64,000 nt of DNA from Streptomyces sp. PsTaAH-137 (GCF_003259365.1 NZ_QLLY01000023.1:59397-123396), one strand, 5' to 3'; positions 51,623 to 60,362 are shown, counted from the stretch's first letter. Notes: generated from the letters alone by a model not told the origin. Translations and numbers: made by a program.

Positions 51623-51652
51623 GCATCTGGACGGCACGGCACGTTGGGACGC

Positions 51653-52660
51653 ATGCGCATCGGACTCATCGGTACGGGCCGGATCGGCACCTTCCACGCG
51701 GGCGTACTGGAGCGGTACCGGGAGGTGGGCTCGCTGGTCGTCACCGATGTGGCGCCGGAGCGGGCCGTCGCCCTCGCCGACCGGATCGGGGCGACGGCGG
51801 CGCCGAGCGTCGACGAGCTGTTCACCTGGGGCGTCGACGCGCTGGTCATCACCGCGGCGACGGCGGCGCACGCCGAGCTGATCGGGCGGGCGGCGCGGGC
51901 CGGGCTGCCGGTCTTCTGCGAGAAGCCGATCGCGCTCGACCTGCCCGGGACGCTGGCCGCCCTTGCCGAGGTGGAGGCGGCCGGGACGGTGCTCCAGCTC
52001 GGCTTCCAGCGGCGTTTCGACGCCGGGTACACAAAGGCACGGGAGACCGTGCGCGCGGGCGGCCTCGGGCGGCTGCACACCGTACGGGCGATGACCTCCG
52101 ACCCGGCGCCGCCGCCGGCCGCGTACCTGCCGCTGTCCGGCGGCCTGTACCGGGACTGCCTCGTACACGACTTCGACGCGCTGCGCTGGGTGACCGGGCG
52201 GGAGGTCGTCGAGGTGTACGCGGCCGGGTCGGACGCGGGGCCGGACATGTTCCGGGAGGCCGGTGACGTGGACACCGCGGCGGTCGTCCTCACCCTCGAC
52301 GACGGCACCCTGGCCACCGCCACGGCCACGCGGTGCAACGGCGCCGGGTACGACGTGCGGATGGAGCTGTCCGGGGAGCGGGACACGGTCGTGGTCGGGC
52401 TCGACGACCGTACGCCGGTCGCGTCGACCGAGCCGTCGGGGCCGCCTGCCGCCGACAAGCCCTGGCCGGGCTTCCTGGAGCGGTTCGCGCCCGCGTACGA
52501 GGCCGAGCTGAAGGCGTTCGTGGATGTGGTGCGCGGGGCTCGGGAGAATCCGTGTGACGGGTGGGAGGCGTTGGCGGCGCTGCGGGTGGCTGAGGCGTGT
52601 GAGGTGTCGCGGCGGGAGCGGCGGGTGGTGCGGGTTGCCGAGATTGCCGGGGGGCGGTGA
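51653..52660 (+). CDS. Gfo/Idh/MocA oxidoreductase, probably inositol 2-dehydrogenase-like
   Basis: This 335-residue NAD(P)-dependent enzyme has the Rossmann start MRIGLIGTGRIGTFHAGVLE, the catalytic Lys motif VFCEKPIALDLPGTLAALAE and the His in DCLVHDFDALRWVTG. This arrangement matches myo-inositol 2-dehydrogenases and close relatives. It is divergent from the GntR gene and shares an operator-like site with the sugar importer. Other inositol genes are not in the window, so the substrate stays an inference. Confidence 0.85.
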   Translation: MRIGLIGTGRIGTFHAGVLERYREVGSLVVTDVAPERAVALADRIGATAAPSVDELFTWGVDALVITAATAAHAELIGRAARAGLPVFCEKPIALDLPGTLAALAEVEAAGTVLQLGFQRRFDAGYTKARETVRAGGLGRLHTVRAMTSDPAPPPAAYLPLSGGLYRDCLVHDFDALRWVTGREVVEVYAAGSDAGPDMFREAGDVDTAAVVLTLDDGTLATATATRCNGAGYDVRMELSGERDTVVVGLDDRTPVASTEPSGPPAADKPWPGFLERFAPAYEAELKAFVDVVRGARENPCDGWEALAALRVAEACEVSRRERRVVRVAEIAGGR

Positions 52661-52699
52661 GGGGGCTTCTCGGTCGTTGCCGAGTGCGGGGGGGTGGGG

Positions 52700-52930
52700 G
52701 CTGGTCGCGCAGTTCCCCGCGCCCCTGGGTGGTTCGTTCGTGTGCGCGCCGGTGGCCGCTTTTTGCGCAGTTCCCCGCGCCCCTGGGTAGTACTTCGTCC
52801 GCCGGTCGGTGGCCGCTTCCCGCGCCGTTCCCCGCGCCCCTGGGTGGTTCGTTTGTGTGCGGGCCGGTGGCCGTTCCCCGCGCGCGAGAAGCGACCACCG
52901 GCCCGCACGTGACGAACGACCTGGGGGCGC
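52700..52930. repeat. Second array of ~58-bp repeats with an inverted terminal copy
   Basis: GCGCAGTTCCCCGCGCCCCT-type units begin near 52707, 52765 and 52822, and a fourth is truncated. A reversed copy follows at about 52883-52927. The region 52837-52870 can pair with 52895-52927, with 14 perfect base pairs next to the loop. The 52661-53031 gap has no gene and lies between convergent genes. Confidence 0.8.
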
Positions 52931-52972
52931 CCCTGACGTGGCGTACCTGTGCGGTGGGGCCTGTCCCGATAA

Positions 52973-53003
52973 GCCCCTCCGGCGTTTGAGGAGCGGGGGC
53001 CGG
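52973..53003. terminator. Hairpin before the P450 stop codon
   Basis: GCCCCTCC and GGAGCGGGG-like arms flank GGCGTTTGA. The CTCCGGCGTTTGAGGA core is a common Streptomyces intergenic motif. It sits downstream of the P450 gene on the minus strand and could terminate either convergent transcript. Confidence 0.5.
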
Positions 53004-53031
53004 GGCGGAGTCCCGGGGACGGGGGCGGGGG

Positions 53032-54225
53032 CTACCAGCGGACTCGGAGTGTGCGGACGCCGCGCATCAGGAGGCCCGGGAGCCAGGTGTCCGGGGTGCC
53101 GTCCAGGGACAGGTCCGGGCAGCGCTCCAGGAGTGAGCGGAGCGCGATGCGGCCCTCCAGGCGGGCCAGCGGGGCGCCGAGGCAGTAGTGGATGCCGTGG
53201 CCGAAGGCGAGGTGGCCGCGGGGCGCGCGGCGGATGTCGAAGCGGTCGGGGGCGGGGAAGCGGGCCGGGTCGCGGTCGGCGTCGCCGATCGCGATCAGGA
53301 CGGGGTCGCCCGCGGGGATCACGGTGCCGCCGATCTCGACCGGCTCGGCCGCGAAGCGGTGGGTGGCGGTCTCGACCGGGCCGTCGTAGCGCAGCATCTC
53401 CTCCACGGCGCCGTCGAGGAGGCTCATGTCGGCGCGCAGCGCGGCCAGTTGATCGGGGTGGTCGAGGAGGGCGCGGACTCCGTTGCCGATCAGGTTGACC
53501 GTCGTCTCGTGACCGGCGACGAGGAGCAGGAAGGCCATGCCGCGCAGCTCGGCCGGGGACAGCCGGTCGCCGTCCTCCGCCGTCGTGCGGATCAGCGCGC
53601 TGAGCAGGTCGTCGGCGGGGGCCGCGCACCGCTTGTCCTCGATCAGCTCGTCCAGGAATCCGGCGATCTCGACATGGGCGGCGTACGCCTCCTCGTCGGA
53701 GGTCGGCGCCACCACCTGGGTCGACATCCGGCGGAACCGGTCGCGGTCGATGTCGAGCACGCCGAGCAGCTCGCAGATGACGACGAAGGGCAGCGGGAAG
53801 GCGAGGGCCGCGATCAGGTCGGCGGAGCCGCGCGGCACCATGTCGTCGAGCAGTTCGTCGGTGATCTTCTGGATGCGCGGGGCGAGCGCCGCCACCCGGC
53901 CGGGGGTGAACTCGCGGGTGACGAGCGAGCGCAGCCTGCCGTGCTCCGGCGGGTCCGCGAACAGCAGGTGCGGGCCGATGAGGTCGTCCGCCATGTCCCA
54001 CGGCGGTGTCTTGGCCAGCCGCGGGTCGGTGAACGCGGCGCGCGCCGCGTCGTGCCCCACGATCAGCCACAGCTCCTCGGCCGGACCGGGGCCCGGCGTG
54101 CGCACGTGGTGGACCGGGCCGCGGGCCCGCAGCTTCTCGTACACGGGGTACGGGTCGGCGTAGAACCCCGCGCGGCCCCCGTCCGCGTACTCGCTGTACT
54201 CGTTCAGGTCGACGATCTCGGTCAT
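53032..54225 (-). CDS. Cytochrome P450
   Basis: This 397-residue soluble P450 has the usual bacterial class I features. The oxygen-binding I-helix is LLLVAGHETTVNLIGNG, the ExxR pair lies in VEEMLRYDGPVETATHR, and the haem Cys is in FGHGIHYCLGAPLARLEG. It resembles the CYP107 type that hydroxylates varied substrates. No ferredoxin, ferredoxin reductase or biosynthetic core gene is adjacent, so the substrate and electron donor are unknown. Confidence 0.92.
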   Translation of the reverse strand: MTEIVDLNEYSEYADGGRAGFYADPYPVYEKLRARGPVHHVRTPGPGPAEELWLIVGHDAARAAFTDPRLAKTPPWDMADDLIGPHLLFADPPEHGRLRSLVTREFTPGRVAALAPRIQKITDELLDDMVPRGSADLIAALAFPLPFVVICELLGVLDIDRDRFRRMSTQVVAPTSDEEAYAAHVEIAGFLDELIEDKRCAAPADDLLSALIRTTAEDGDRLSPAELRGMAFLLLVAGHETTVNLIGNGVRALLDHPDQLAALRADMSLLDGAVEEMLRYDGPVETATHRFAAEPVEIGGTVIPAGDPVLIAIGDADRDPARFPAPDRFDIRRAPRGHLAFGHGIHYCLGAPLARLEGRIALRSLLERCPDLSLDGTPDTWLPGLLMRGVRTLRVRW

Positions 54226-54282
54226 GCCCCGTGCCCTCCGCTCGCTGAAGCGATCAGCCCGCCCCCCGGCTCCGTACCTCTT

Positions 54283-55512
54283 TCAACTCGCGCCGCTCAC
54301 GAGAGGTTCCCGCCAGGTGCCGCCCTTCTCCAGGAACCGGGCGAGCGGCAGCGTCGCCGCGCCGACGGTGACGGCGTCCGGGCCGAGCCGGCCCAGTTCC
54401 ACGGTGGTCTGCGCGAGGGGGTGCCGCAGGGCGTACGCGGCGGCTGCGCGGCGCACAGGCTCGATCAGGCGCGGGCCGAGCAGCAGGCCCGCCCAGCCGC
54501 CGACGACGATCCGCTCGGGGTTGAAGAGGTTCACGAGGTCGGCGATGCCCGCGCCGAGGAACTCGGCCGTCTCGTCCAGCACGCCCGTGGCGGAGGGGTC
54601 TTCGAGGAGTTCGGCGAGGGCGCCCTCCTCGTCCGGGGACGACCAGCTGCCGCCGGTCTCCCGCCACCGTTCGAGCAGCGCCTCCGCGCCGACGTACGCC
54701 TCCAGGCAGCCGCGCGCGCCGCACCGGCACTCGCGCCCGCCGACCTGGAGCACGGTGTGGCCCCACTCCCCCGCGCTGGACGAGGAGCCCTGGTAGGGCA
54801 CGCCGTCGGCGATGACGCAGGCGCCGACGCCGGAGCCGATGAGCGCTATCACGGCGTTGCGGGCGCCGCGGCCCGCGCCGAACCACATCTCGGCGCGGCC
54901 GAGCGTCTTGGCGCCGTTGTCGACGAACAGGGGCAGTTCGGCGAGGAGTTCGCCCTGCGCGCGCAGCATGGCCTCCAGCGGGACGGCGTCCCAGCCGATG
55001 GTCTGGCCGTGCACCACGGCGCCCTCGGCGCCGGAGGCGTCGACGATGCCGGGCACGCCGATGCCGACGCCGATGAGCGAGGCGGGGGCGGCGGACGCCT
55101 CGGCGATGACCCGGGTCAGCCCGTCCGCGATGAGCGCCACCACGCCCTCGGCGTCGTAGCGTCCGTCCGGGAGCGGGGCCTCCACGCGCGCGAGTTCTTT
55201 CAGGGAGAGGTCGAAGAGCTCCACCCGGACCCGGGTCTCGCCGACGTCCACACCGGCCAGGTGGCCGCTGCCGGGCGCGACGCGCAGCAGGGTGCGCGGG
55301 CGGCCGCCGTCGGAGTCCACGGAGCCGGCCTCCTCGACGAGGCCGTCGGCGACCAGTTCGGAGACCACATTGCTGATGGAGCCCGAGCTGAGGGCCGTCA
55401 GCGGGCCCAGTTCCTGTCTGCTGAGCGGTCCCTCGAAGTAGAGCTTGCTCAGTACGGTCGCCCGGTTGTTGCGGCGCAGATCGCGCACCGTACGCCGACG
55501 TGGTCCTGCCAT
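54283..55512 (-). CDS. ROK-family transcriptional regulator (NagC/XylR type)
   Basis: This 409-residue protein combines an N-terminal winged HTH (RNNRATVLSKLYFEGPLSRQ and LTALSSGSISNVVSELVADG) with a ROK sugar-binding domain. The latter has LAGVDVGETRVRVELFDLSL, LFVDNGAKTLGRAEMWFG and the zinc motif CRCGARGCLEAYVG. The residue expected as kinase Asp (DNDA) is replaced by DNGA, so regulation rather than catalysis is likely. ATG 55512 is preferred over GTG 55533. Target genes are not evident. Confidence 0.9.
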   Translation of the reverse strand: MAGPRRRTVRDLRRNNRATVLSKLYFEGPLSRQELGPLTALSSGSISNVVSELVADGLVEEAGSVDSDGGRPRTLLRVAPGSGHLAGVDVGETRVRVELFDLSLKELARVEAPLPDGRYDAEGVVALIADGLTRVIAEASAAPASLIGVGIGVPGIVDASGAEGAVVHGQTIGWDAVPLEAMLRAQGELLAELPLFVDNGAKTLGRAEMWFGAGRGARNAVIALIGSGVGACVIADGVPYQGSSSSAGEWGHTVLQVGGRECRCGARGCLEAYVGAEALLERWRETGGSWSSPDEEGALAELLEDPSATGVLDETAEFLGAGIADLVNLFNPERIVVGGWAGLLLGPRLIEPVRRAAAAYALRHPLAQTTVELGRLGPDAVTVGAATLPLARFLEKGGTWREPLVSGAS

Positions 55513-55589
55513 CCCTGGCTCCCGCCCCTTCACCCAACAGCACCCAGCTCTTCGATCACGGTGTGAATTTACCCCGGCCGTGTCCCGGT

Positions 55590-56255
55590 TCAGGCTTCGT
55601 CGAGCAGCCCGGCGTCGTGGACGAGCAGCGCGATCTGTACGCGGTTGTCGAGATCGAGCTTGGTCATGACGCGTGAGACGTGGGTCTTGACCGTGGGGAG
55701 GCTCATGTAGAGGGTCGCGGCGATCTGCGCGTTGGACTTGCCGCGGCCCACCTCGATCGCGACCTCGCGCTCCCGCTCGGCGAGTTCGCCGATGCGGGCC
55801 CTGGCCGCGGCCGTGCGCTCCTCGCGCCCGGAGGCGGCGGCGTGCGTCATCAGCTGGCGGGTCACGGCGGGCGACAGGACCGGGTCACCGGCCGCGACGC
55901 TGCGCACGGCGCCGAGGATGTCGGCGGGCGAGGCGTCCTTGAGCACGAATCCGGCGGCGCCCGCGCGCAGGGCCCGCAGCACCTGCTCGTCGGCGTGGAA
56001 GGTGGTGAGGACGACGATCTCCGGGGCGTCCTCGCGGGCCCGCAGCCGCTCGGTGGCGGCGAGACCGTCGAGGACCGGCATCCGGATGTCCATGAGGACG
56101 ACGTCGGGCCGGAGTGTGCCGGCGAGCGTCAGCGCCGCCTCGCCGTCGGCCGCCTCGCCGACGATCTCGACGTCGTCGGCGCCGCCCAGCATGAGCCGCA
56201 GGCCCGAGCGGACCAGGGGGTCGTCGTCGACGAGCAGCAACCGGATCGCTTTCAT
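55590..56255 (-). CDS. NarL/LuxR-family response regulator (second pair)
   Basis: This 221-residue regulator has a receiver (IRLLLVDDDPLVRSGLRLML, acceptor Asp in VVLMDIRMPVLDGL, Lys in FVLKDASPAD). The LuxR HTH is LAEREREVAIEVGRGKSNAQ followed by MSLPTVKTHVSRVMTKLDLD. ATG 56255 is preferred over an upstream GTG-like extension at 56273. The gene follows its kinase by 46 bp on the same strand. Confidence 0.9.
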   Translation of the reverse strand: MKAIRLLLVDDDPLVRSGLRLMLGGADDVEIVGEAADGEAALTLAGTLRPDVVLMDIRMPVLDGLAATERLRAREDAPEIVVLTTFHADEQVLRALRAGAAGFVLKDASPADILGAVRSVAAGDPVLSPAVTRQLMTHAAASGREERTAAARARIGELAEREREVAIEVGRGKSNAQIAATLYMSLPTVKTHVSRVMTKLDLDNRVQIALLVHDAGLLDEA

Positions 56256-56301
56256 AGGCCCCACCGTAGTCACGTGCCTTGGTCCCCGGTGCGCGGCCGG
56301 G

Positions 56302-57579
56302 TCAGCCGTTCCACGGCAGCCAGGCGCGCAGCAGGAAGCCGCCGTCGGCGGCCGGTCCGTGGTCGAGCCGGCCGCCCGCGAGGGTCGCCCGCTCGGTCAG
56401 TCCGATCAGGCCCTGCCCCGAGCCGGGCACGTGCGGGACGTCGCCGGGCGGCGCCGGATTGCGTACGGCGATGGTGAGCCCGTCGCCCGCTTCGCCGGTG
56501 ACCGTGACGGCGACCTCGGCGCCGGGGGCGTGCTTGCGGGCGTTGGTCAGGCCCTCCTGGGCGATGCGGTAGGCGGTGCGGCCGGTGGAGGCGGGGACTT
56601 CCTTGGGGTCGGGGACGCGGTTGTCGAGCGTCACGGACATGCCGGCCTCGCGGGATTCGGCGACCAGGGTGTCGAGGGCGACGAGGGTGGGCTGCGGGCG
56701 GCCCGACTCCTCTGCCTGGTCGGAGGCCCGCAGCACGCCGATGATCTCGCGGAGGTCCTGGAGCGCCTCGTGGGCGCTCTCCCGGATGACACCGGCGGCC
56801 CGGGCGATCTCCGGCCGGGGCGCGTCGGGCCGGAACTCCAGGGCGCCCGCGTGCACGCTCAGCAGGGTGAGCCGGTGGGCGAGGACGTCGTGCATCTCGC
56901 GGGCGATGGCCTCGCGGGCGAGCCGCTGGGCGTTCTCGGCGCGCAGGGCCGCCTCGTTCTCGGCGCGTACGGCCCGGTCCCGCAGCGACATCAGCAGCTG
57001 GCGCCGGGAGCGGACGAACATGCCCCAGCCGACCGCGGCGATCGTGATGATCACGGTGAAGGTGACCGCCGCCGTCCAGGACGTGTCGGGTTCGGGCCGC
57101 AGCCAGAAGAAGAACGGGACGAGCACGAGGTTGGCGCCCCCGACCCAGGCGATGTACCGGAACGGGCGGTGCACGGCGAGGGTGAACAGCGCGATCATGG
57201 AGGCGCCGCCCGCGCTGTTGGACAGGAAGCCGACCGGGAGCATCGCGAGGGCGAGGCCGAGCGGCCAGCGCCTGCGCAGCCAGACCGCCGCGCAGGCGAG
57301 CGCGCCGAGCGCCTGGTCGAGCAGGGCCAGGGCCTGGGGGGTGTGCGGATCGTCCCAGACCTGCTCGGCCCCGATCAGGCCGATGAAGACGGCGACGAGG
57401 AAGCAGCTGAAGTCGACGATCCAGTCGCGGGCGGTGCGCCGTCTGCGGCCGGGGCGGCCGTCGGAGTCGAGGTCGAGTTCGTCGGCGACGGCCGAGGGCA
57501 GCCAGCGCCGCCACCGCGGTGACGGTTCACCCGCCGGTCCCGCGATCGCCGCCGTCTGCTGGTCCCGCATGGCCTCCAT
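56302..57579 (-). CDS. Sensor histidine kinase, HisKA_3 type (second pair)
   Basis: This 425-residue kinase has a ~50-residue cytoplasmic N-terminus, about five membrane helices, the phospho-His motif AIAREMHDVLAHRLTLLSVH, and an HATPase domain with EGLTNARKHAPGAEVAV and GSGQGLIGLTERATL. The start ATG 57579 fits a leaderless message because TAGATT ends 8 nt upstream; ATG 57570 is the alternative, but its ribosome site is too close. The signal is unknown. Confidence 0.88.
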   Translation of the reverse strand: MEAMRDQQTAAIAGPAGEPSPRWRRWLPSAVADELDLDSDGRPGRRRRTARDWIVDFSCFLVAVFIGLIGAEQVWDDPHTPQALALLDQALGALACAAVWLRRRWPLGLALAMLPVGFLSNSAGGASMIALFTLAVHRPFRYIAWVGGANLVLVPFFFWLRPEPDTSWTAAVTFTVIITIAAVGWGMFVRSRRQLLMSLRDRAVRAENEAALRAENAQRLAREAIAREMHDVLAHRLTLLSVHAGALEFRPDAPRPEIARAAGVIRESAHEALQDLREIIGVLRASDQAEESGRPQPTLVALDTLVAESREAGMSVTLDNRVPDPKEVPASTGRTAYRIAQEGLTNARKHAPGAEVAVTVTGEAGDGLTIAVRNPAPPGDVPHVPGSGQGLIGLTERATLAGGRLDHGPAADGGFLLRAWLPWNG

Positions 57580-57587
57580 GGTCGACA

Positions 57588-57593
57588 AATCTA
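57588..57593 (-). promoter_or_regulatory. Possible -10 box of the second kinase gene
   Basis: TAGATT on the minus strand matches the actinobacterial -10 consensus and ends 8 nt before ATG 57579. No convincing -35 is seen. Confidence 0.4.
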
Positions 57594-57757
57594 CGCACGA
57601 TGGGCGGCGCGCACCGCTCCGTACGGTGATCGGGGACCGAAGTCGGGCCACGGAAGACTTTGGTCGCGGACTGCCGGGACGTCCGGCGACTTGTGCCGGA
57701 CGGGCCTCGCCCCGCGGCCGATGCGAGTGGGGGGTCCGCGGGGCGAGAGTTCCTGGC

Positions 57758-57976
57758 ATGGACGACAAGCGACTGCGGACGGTGCTGGAGATCTGCGGCA
57801 CGATCGCCCTGGTCCAGGGCGCCATGGGCCTGATCCACGGGTTCACCGGCCGCCTCGACTGGGGCCTGATCGGCCGGGTTCCCTTCCTCGACGGCCGCGA
57901 GGTGTACGGGAGCATCGCGCTGGTGGTGCTGGCGATCGCCCTGTTCGCGGCCGCCGACGGCCGGAAGGGAACCTAG
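57758..57976 (+). CDS. Small membrane protein of unknown function (72 aa)
   Basis: This 72-residue protein has two predicted membrane helices, LEICGTIALVQGAMGLIHGF and VYGSIALVVLAIALFAAADG, separated by a short loop with GLIGRVPFLDGRE. It ends in charged residues. It is divergent from the second kinase gene and ends 20 bp from the convergent RNase gene. Composition and codon use look coding. I do not recognise a family. Confidence 0.68.
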   Translation: MDDKRLRTVLEICGTIALVQGAMGLIHGFTGRLDWGLIGRVPFLDGREVYGSIALVVLAIALFAAADGRKGT

Positions 57977-57995
57977 GCCGGGATCGGCGCCGGGT

Positions 57996-58403
57996 TCAGC
58001 AGGAGTGGTCGACCAGGTCGAACGTGGCGTAGTGGTCGGCCGTGTAGTAGTCCTCCTGGCTCGCCTCGCCGGTGACGATGCGGCGGGCGCCGCGGTCGGA
58101 CGAGCCCGGGGTGATGACCGTGTACTCGTGGTAGTAGCCGGTGGACTGGGACGGCAGGACGCCCTCGCGGTTCTGGAACACGGTCCCGTCCTGCGAGTAC
58201 GGGAACGGGCCGCCCGCCTCGATCAGGTCCAGGGTGTCGTGCGCCTGGGAGGGCAGGTCGGAGTAGCAGATGTCGCCGACCGAGGCGGCGGCGCGCACGG
58301 AGACGGCGGCCGTGGGGGCGGCCTGGGCGGCGACGGTGGCGGGGCCGCCGACGAGGAGAGCGGCGGCGATGGCTGCGGCACTGAGGAAGCGTGGGGTCTT
58401 CAT
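57996..58403 (-). CDS. Secreted guanyl-specific ribonuclease (RNase Sa/T1 family)
   Basis: This 135-residue secreted RNase has a signal peptide ending AAQAA and a mature domain closely similar to RNase Sa of S. aureofaciens. It keeps GPFPYSQDGTVFQNREGVLP, the catalytic Glu in YYHEYTVITPGSSDRG, Arg in ARRIVTGEASQEDYYT and His in DHYATFDL. The N- and C-terminal Cys that form the disulfide in RNase Sa are present. No barstar-like inhibitor gene is adjacent. A perfect 30-bp palindrome covers the promoter region directly upstream. Confidence 0.93.
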   Translation of the reverse strand: MKTPRFLSAAAIAAALLVGGPATVAAQAAPTAAVSVRAAASVGDICYSDLPSQAHDTLDLIEAGGPFPYSQDGTVFQNREGVLPSQSTGYYHEYTVITPGSSDRGARRIVTGEASQEDYYTADHYATFDLVDHSC

Positions 58404-58410
58404 GCGTTCA

Positions 58411-58440
58411 ATTGACGCGCGTAGCGCTACGCGCGTCAAT
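58411..58440 (-). promoter_or_regulatory. 30-bp perfect palindrome over the RNase promoter
   Basis: The 15-bp arm ATTGACGCGCGTAGC is followed directly by its exact complement. It ends 7 bp before the RNase start codon. On the minus strand TTGACG at its outer edge could be the -35 box, with the -10 near its other edge, so a bound dimer would block the promoter. It also lies 26 bp after the EamA stop and could work as a terminator. Confidence 0.65.
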
Positions 58441-58466
58441 CCCAACTGCCGCATGTTTTCCGGCCG

Positions 58467-59372
58467 TTAACTTGTAGAGCGGCGGCCCCACCCGGTTCCG
58501 GCCAGCACGAGGACCGCGCCCACGACGCCCATGACGCCCAACTTCTCGCCGCCCAGGGTGATTCCGACGGCGGCCGCCCAGAGGGGTTCGGTGCCGAGCA
58601 GCAGGCTCACGCGGGAGGGGGAGGTACGGCGTACGGCCCACATCTGCACGAAGAACGCGAACAGCGTGCAGCAGACGGACAGGAAGAGCAGTCCGGCCCA
58701 GTCGGCGGGCCCGAAGGCGGCCGCCGCGTCCCAGGGGGCGGCGCCGGTGCCGGGGGCCGCGCAGAGCAGGGCGAACACGACGACGGCGGTGCCGAGTTGG
58801 ACCGTCGTCAGCGGCAGCGCGTCGGCGCCCCGCACGGCGCGCATACGGGCCATGGCGAGGACGTGCACGGTGCGGGCGAGGGCCGCGAGGAGCATCAGCA
58901 GATCACCGGTCGAGGGTGACGTGAAACCTCCCCCTTGGGTGAGCAGGACGACGCCGAGGACGGAGGTGCCGGCCGCGGCCAGGAACGTACGGGACGGCCG
59001 GGTCCTGGTGAGCGCGGACTCGGCGAGCGGCGTGAAGATCATGGTGAGGCTGATGATGAGGCCCGCGTTGGTCGCCGAGGTGTGCACGACCCCGTACGTC
59101 TCCAGGAGGAAGATCCCGCTGAGGATCAGGCCGAGCAGTCCGGCCCCGCGCCACTGGGCGGCGCTCAGCGCGCGCAGCGCCCGCAGGCCCGCGCCCGCGA
59201 GGACGGGCAGCACGATGCCGAAGCGCAGGACGAGGACGGCGAGCACCGTCGACTGGGTGGTGACGCCCTTGGCTGCGAGATAGCTGGCGCCCCAGACGAC
59301 GGCGACGGCGAGCACGGGGACGTCGGTGAGCCAGGCACGGGGGCGCGGCGCGGGCAGGGCGATGCTGCTCAA
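58467..59372 (-). CDS. EamA/DMT-family transporter
   Basis: This 301-residue membrane protein has two EamA domains of five helices each, beginning VPVLAVAVVWGASYLAAKGV and, in the second half, GDLLMLLAALARTVHVLAMA. Typical members export metabolites or amino acids. The start is TTG 59372, with GGAG 7 nt upstream and no in-frame ATG or GTG before the first helix. It is divergent from the SDR gene. The substrate is unknown. Confidence 0.85.
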   Translation of the reverse strand: MSSIALPAPRPRAWLTDVPVLAVAVVWGASYLAAKGVTTQSTVLAVLVLRFGIVLPVLAGAGLRALRALSAAQWRGAGLLGLILSGIFLLETYGVVHTSATNAGLIISLTMIFTPLAESALTRTRPSRTFLAAAGTSVLGVVLLTQGGGFTSPSTGDLLMLLAALARTVHVLAMARMRAVRGADALPLTTVQLGTAVVVFALLCAAPGTGAAPWDAAAAFGPADWAGLLFLSVCCTLFAFFVQMWAVRRTSPSRVSLLLGTEPLWAAAVGITLGGEKLGVMGVVGAVLVLAGTGWGRRSTS

Positions 59373-59579
59373 GGGGGTCTCCGGGAGGGCGGGTCCGTGC
59401 GGAGACGTCGGCGGCTCGCGCGAGGGGCCGCTCACCGTACCCACGGCGTGATCACGTTGACCAGAGGTCGCGCGCGCCGCCGGTCGGAGCGGCCGGTCTC
59501 GGCGTCCGTTTGCCGCCAGCTTCGGCTCCCGTACGCGGCTGTACTCGAAGCACGACAACAGCTCGCTACGGAGGCGTAC

Positions 59580-60311
59580 ATGAACGGCAAGGTGGCTCTG
59601 GTGACCGGCGGCTCGCGCGGGATCGGCGCGGCGACGGCGCTGCGGCTGGCCGCGGACGGATTCGACGTGGCCCTCACCTACGTACAGGGCAAGGAGGCCG
59701 CCGAGGAGGTCGTGCGGCGGATCGAGGCGCTGGGCCGGCGCGGGCTCGCCCTGCGGGCGGACTCCGCGGACGCCGGTGAGGCGGCGGAGGCGGTCGAGCG
59801 GACCGTCGAGCGACTGGGCCGCGTGGACGTGCTGGTCAACAACGTCGGCGTGGGCGTGCTCGGCCCGCTGGAGAGCCTCGGGCTCGCGGACGTCGACCGG
59901 GTGCTCGCGGTGAACGTGCGCGGGGTCTTCCTCGCCACGCAGGCCGCGGCGCGGGCCATGGGAGAAGGCGGCCGGATCGTCACCATCGGCACCTGCATGA
60001 CGCAGCGCGTTCCGGGCCCCGGGGGCACGCTCTACGCGATGAGCAAGTCGGCGCTGACCGGACTGACGAAGGCGCTGGCACGGGAGTTGGGCGGCCGGGG
60101 GATCACGGCGAACATCGTCCACCCCGGCCCGACGGACACCGACATGAACCCGGCGGACGGCCCGTACGCGGCGGGCCAGACGGAGCTGACCGCGCTGGGC
60201 CGGTTCGGCACGGCGGACGAAGTGGCGGGCGCCGTCGCCTACTTGGCGGGTCCGGCGGCCACGTACGTCACGGGCACGGAGCTGGCGGTGGACGGCGGGC
60301 ACGCCGCGTGA
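59580..60311 (+). CDS. Short-chain dehydrogenase/reductase
   Basis: This 243-residue SDR has the nucleotide motif VTGGSRGIGAATALRL, the structural NNVG and the active-site YAMSKSALTGLTKALAREL. The position 13 residues before the catalytic Tyr, normally Ser, is Cys here (IGTCMTQ), with Thr just before it. ATG 59580 has GGAGG upstream. The substrate is unknown. It ends in a strong terminator shared with allantoicase. Confidence 0.87.
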   Translation: MNGKVALVTGGSRGIGAATALRLAADGFDVALTYVQGKEAAEEVVRRIEALGRRGLALRADSADAGEAAEAVERTVERLGRVDVLVNNVGVGVLGPLESLGLADVDRVLAVNVRGVFLATQAAARAMGEGGRIVTIGTCMTQRVPGPGGTLYAMSKSALTGLTKALARELGGRGITANIVHPGPTDTDMNPADGPYAAGQTELTALGRFGTADEVAGAVAYLAGPAATYVTGTELAVDGGHAA

Positions 60312-60312
60312 C

Positions 60313-60354
60313 GAGCGGTTGTGCGGGGCGCTTCGGCGCCCCGCACAACCGCTC
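60313..60354. terminator. Bidirectional terminator, 19-bp stem with TTCG loop
   Basis: Positions 60313-60331 pair perfectly with 60336-60354 around the stable tetraloop TTCG. It lies 2 bp after the SDR stop and 9 bp before the allantoicase stop, so it serves both convergent genes. Confidence 0.85.
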
Positions 60355-60362
60355 CGCACTGC

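Noticed and set aside
50750..54070. A 1106-codon open frame on the minus strand
   Set aside because: Only its C-terminal 254 codons (GntR) look like protein. The rest is the antisense of the dehydrogenase gene, the repeats and an off-frame reading of the P450, kept open by high GC.
53032..54225. P450 as part of a natural product cluster
   Set aside because: No polyketide, peptide, terpene or other core biosynthetic gene lies nearby.
57758..58403. RNase Sa and the small gene as a toxin-inhibitor pair
   Set aside because: The 72-residue neighbour is a membrane protein unlike barstar, and the two genes are convergent.
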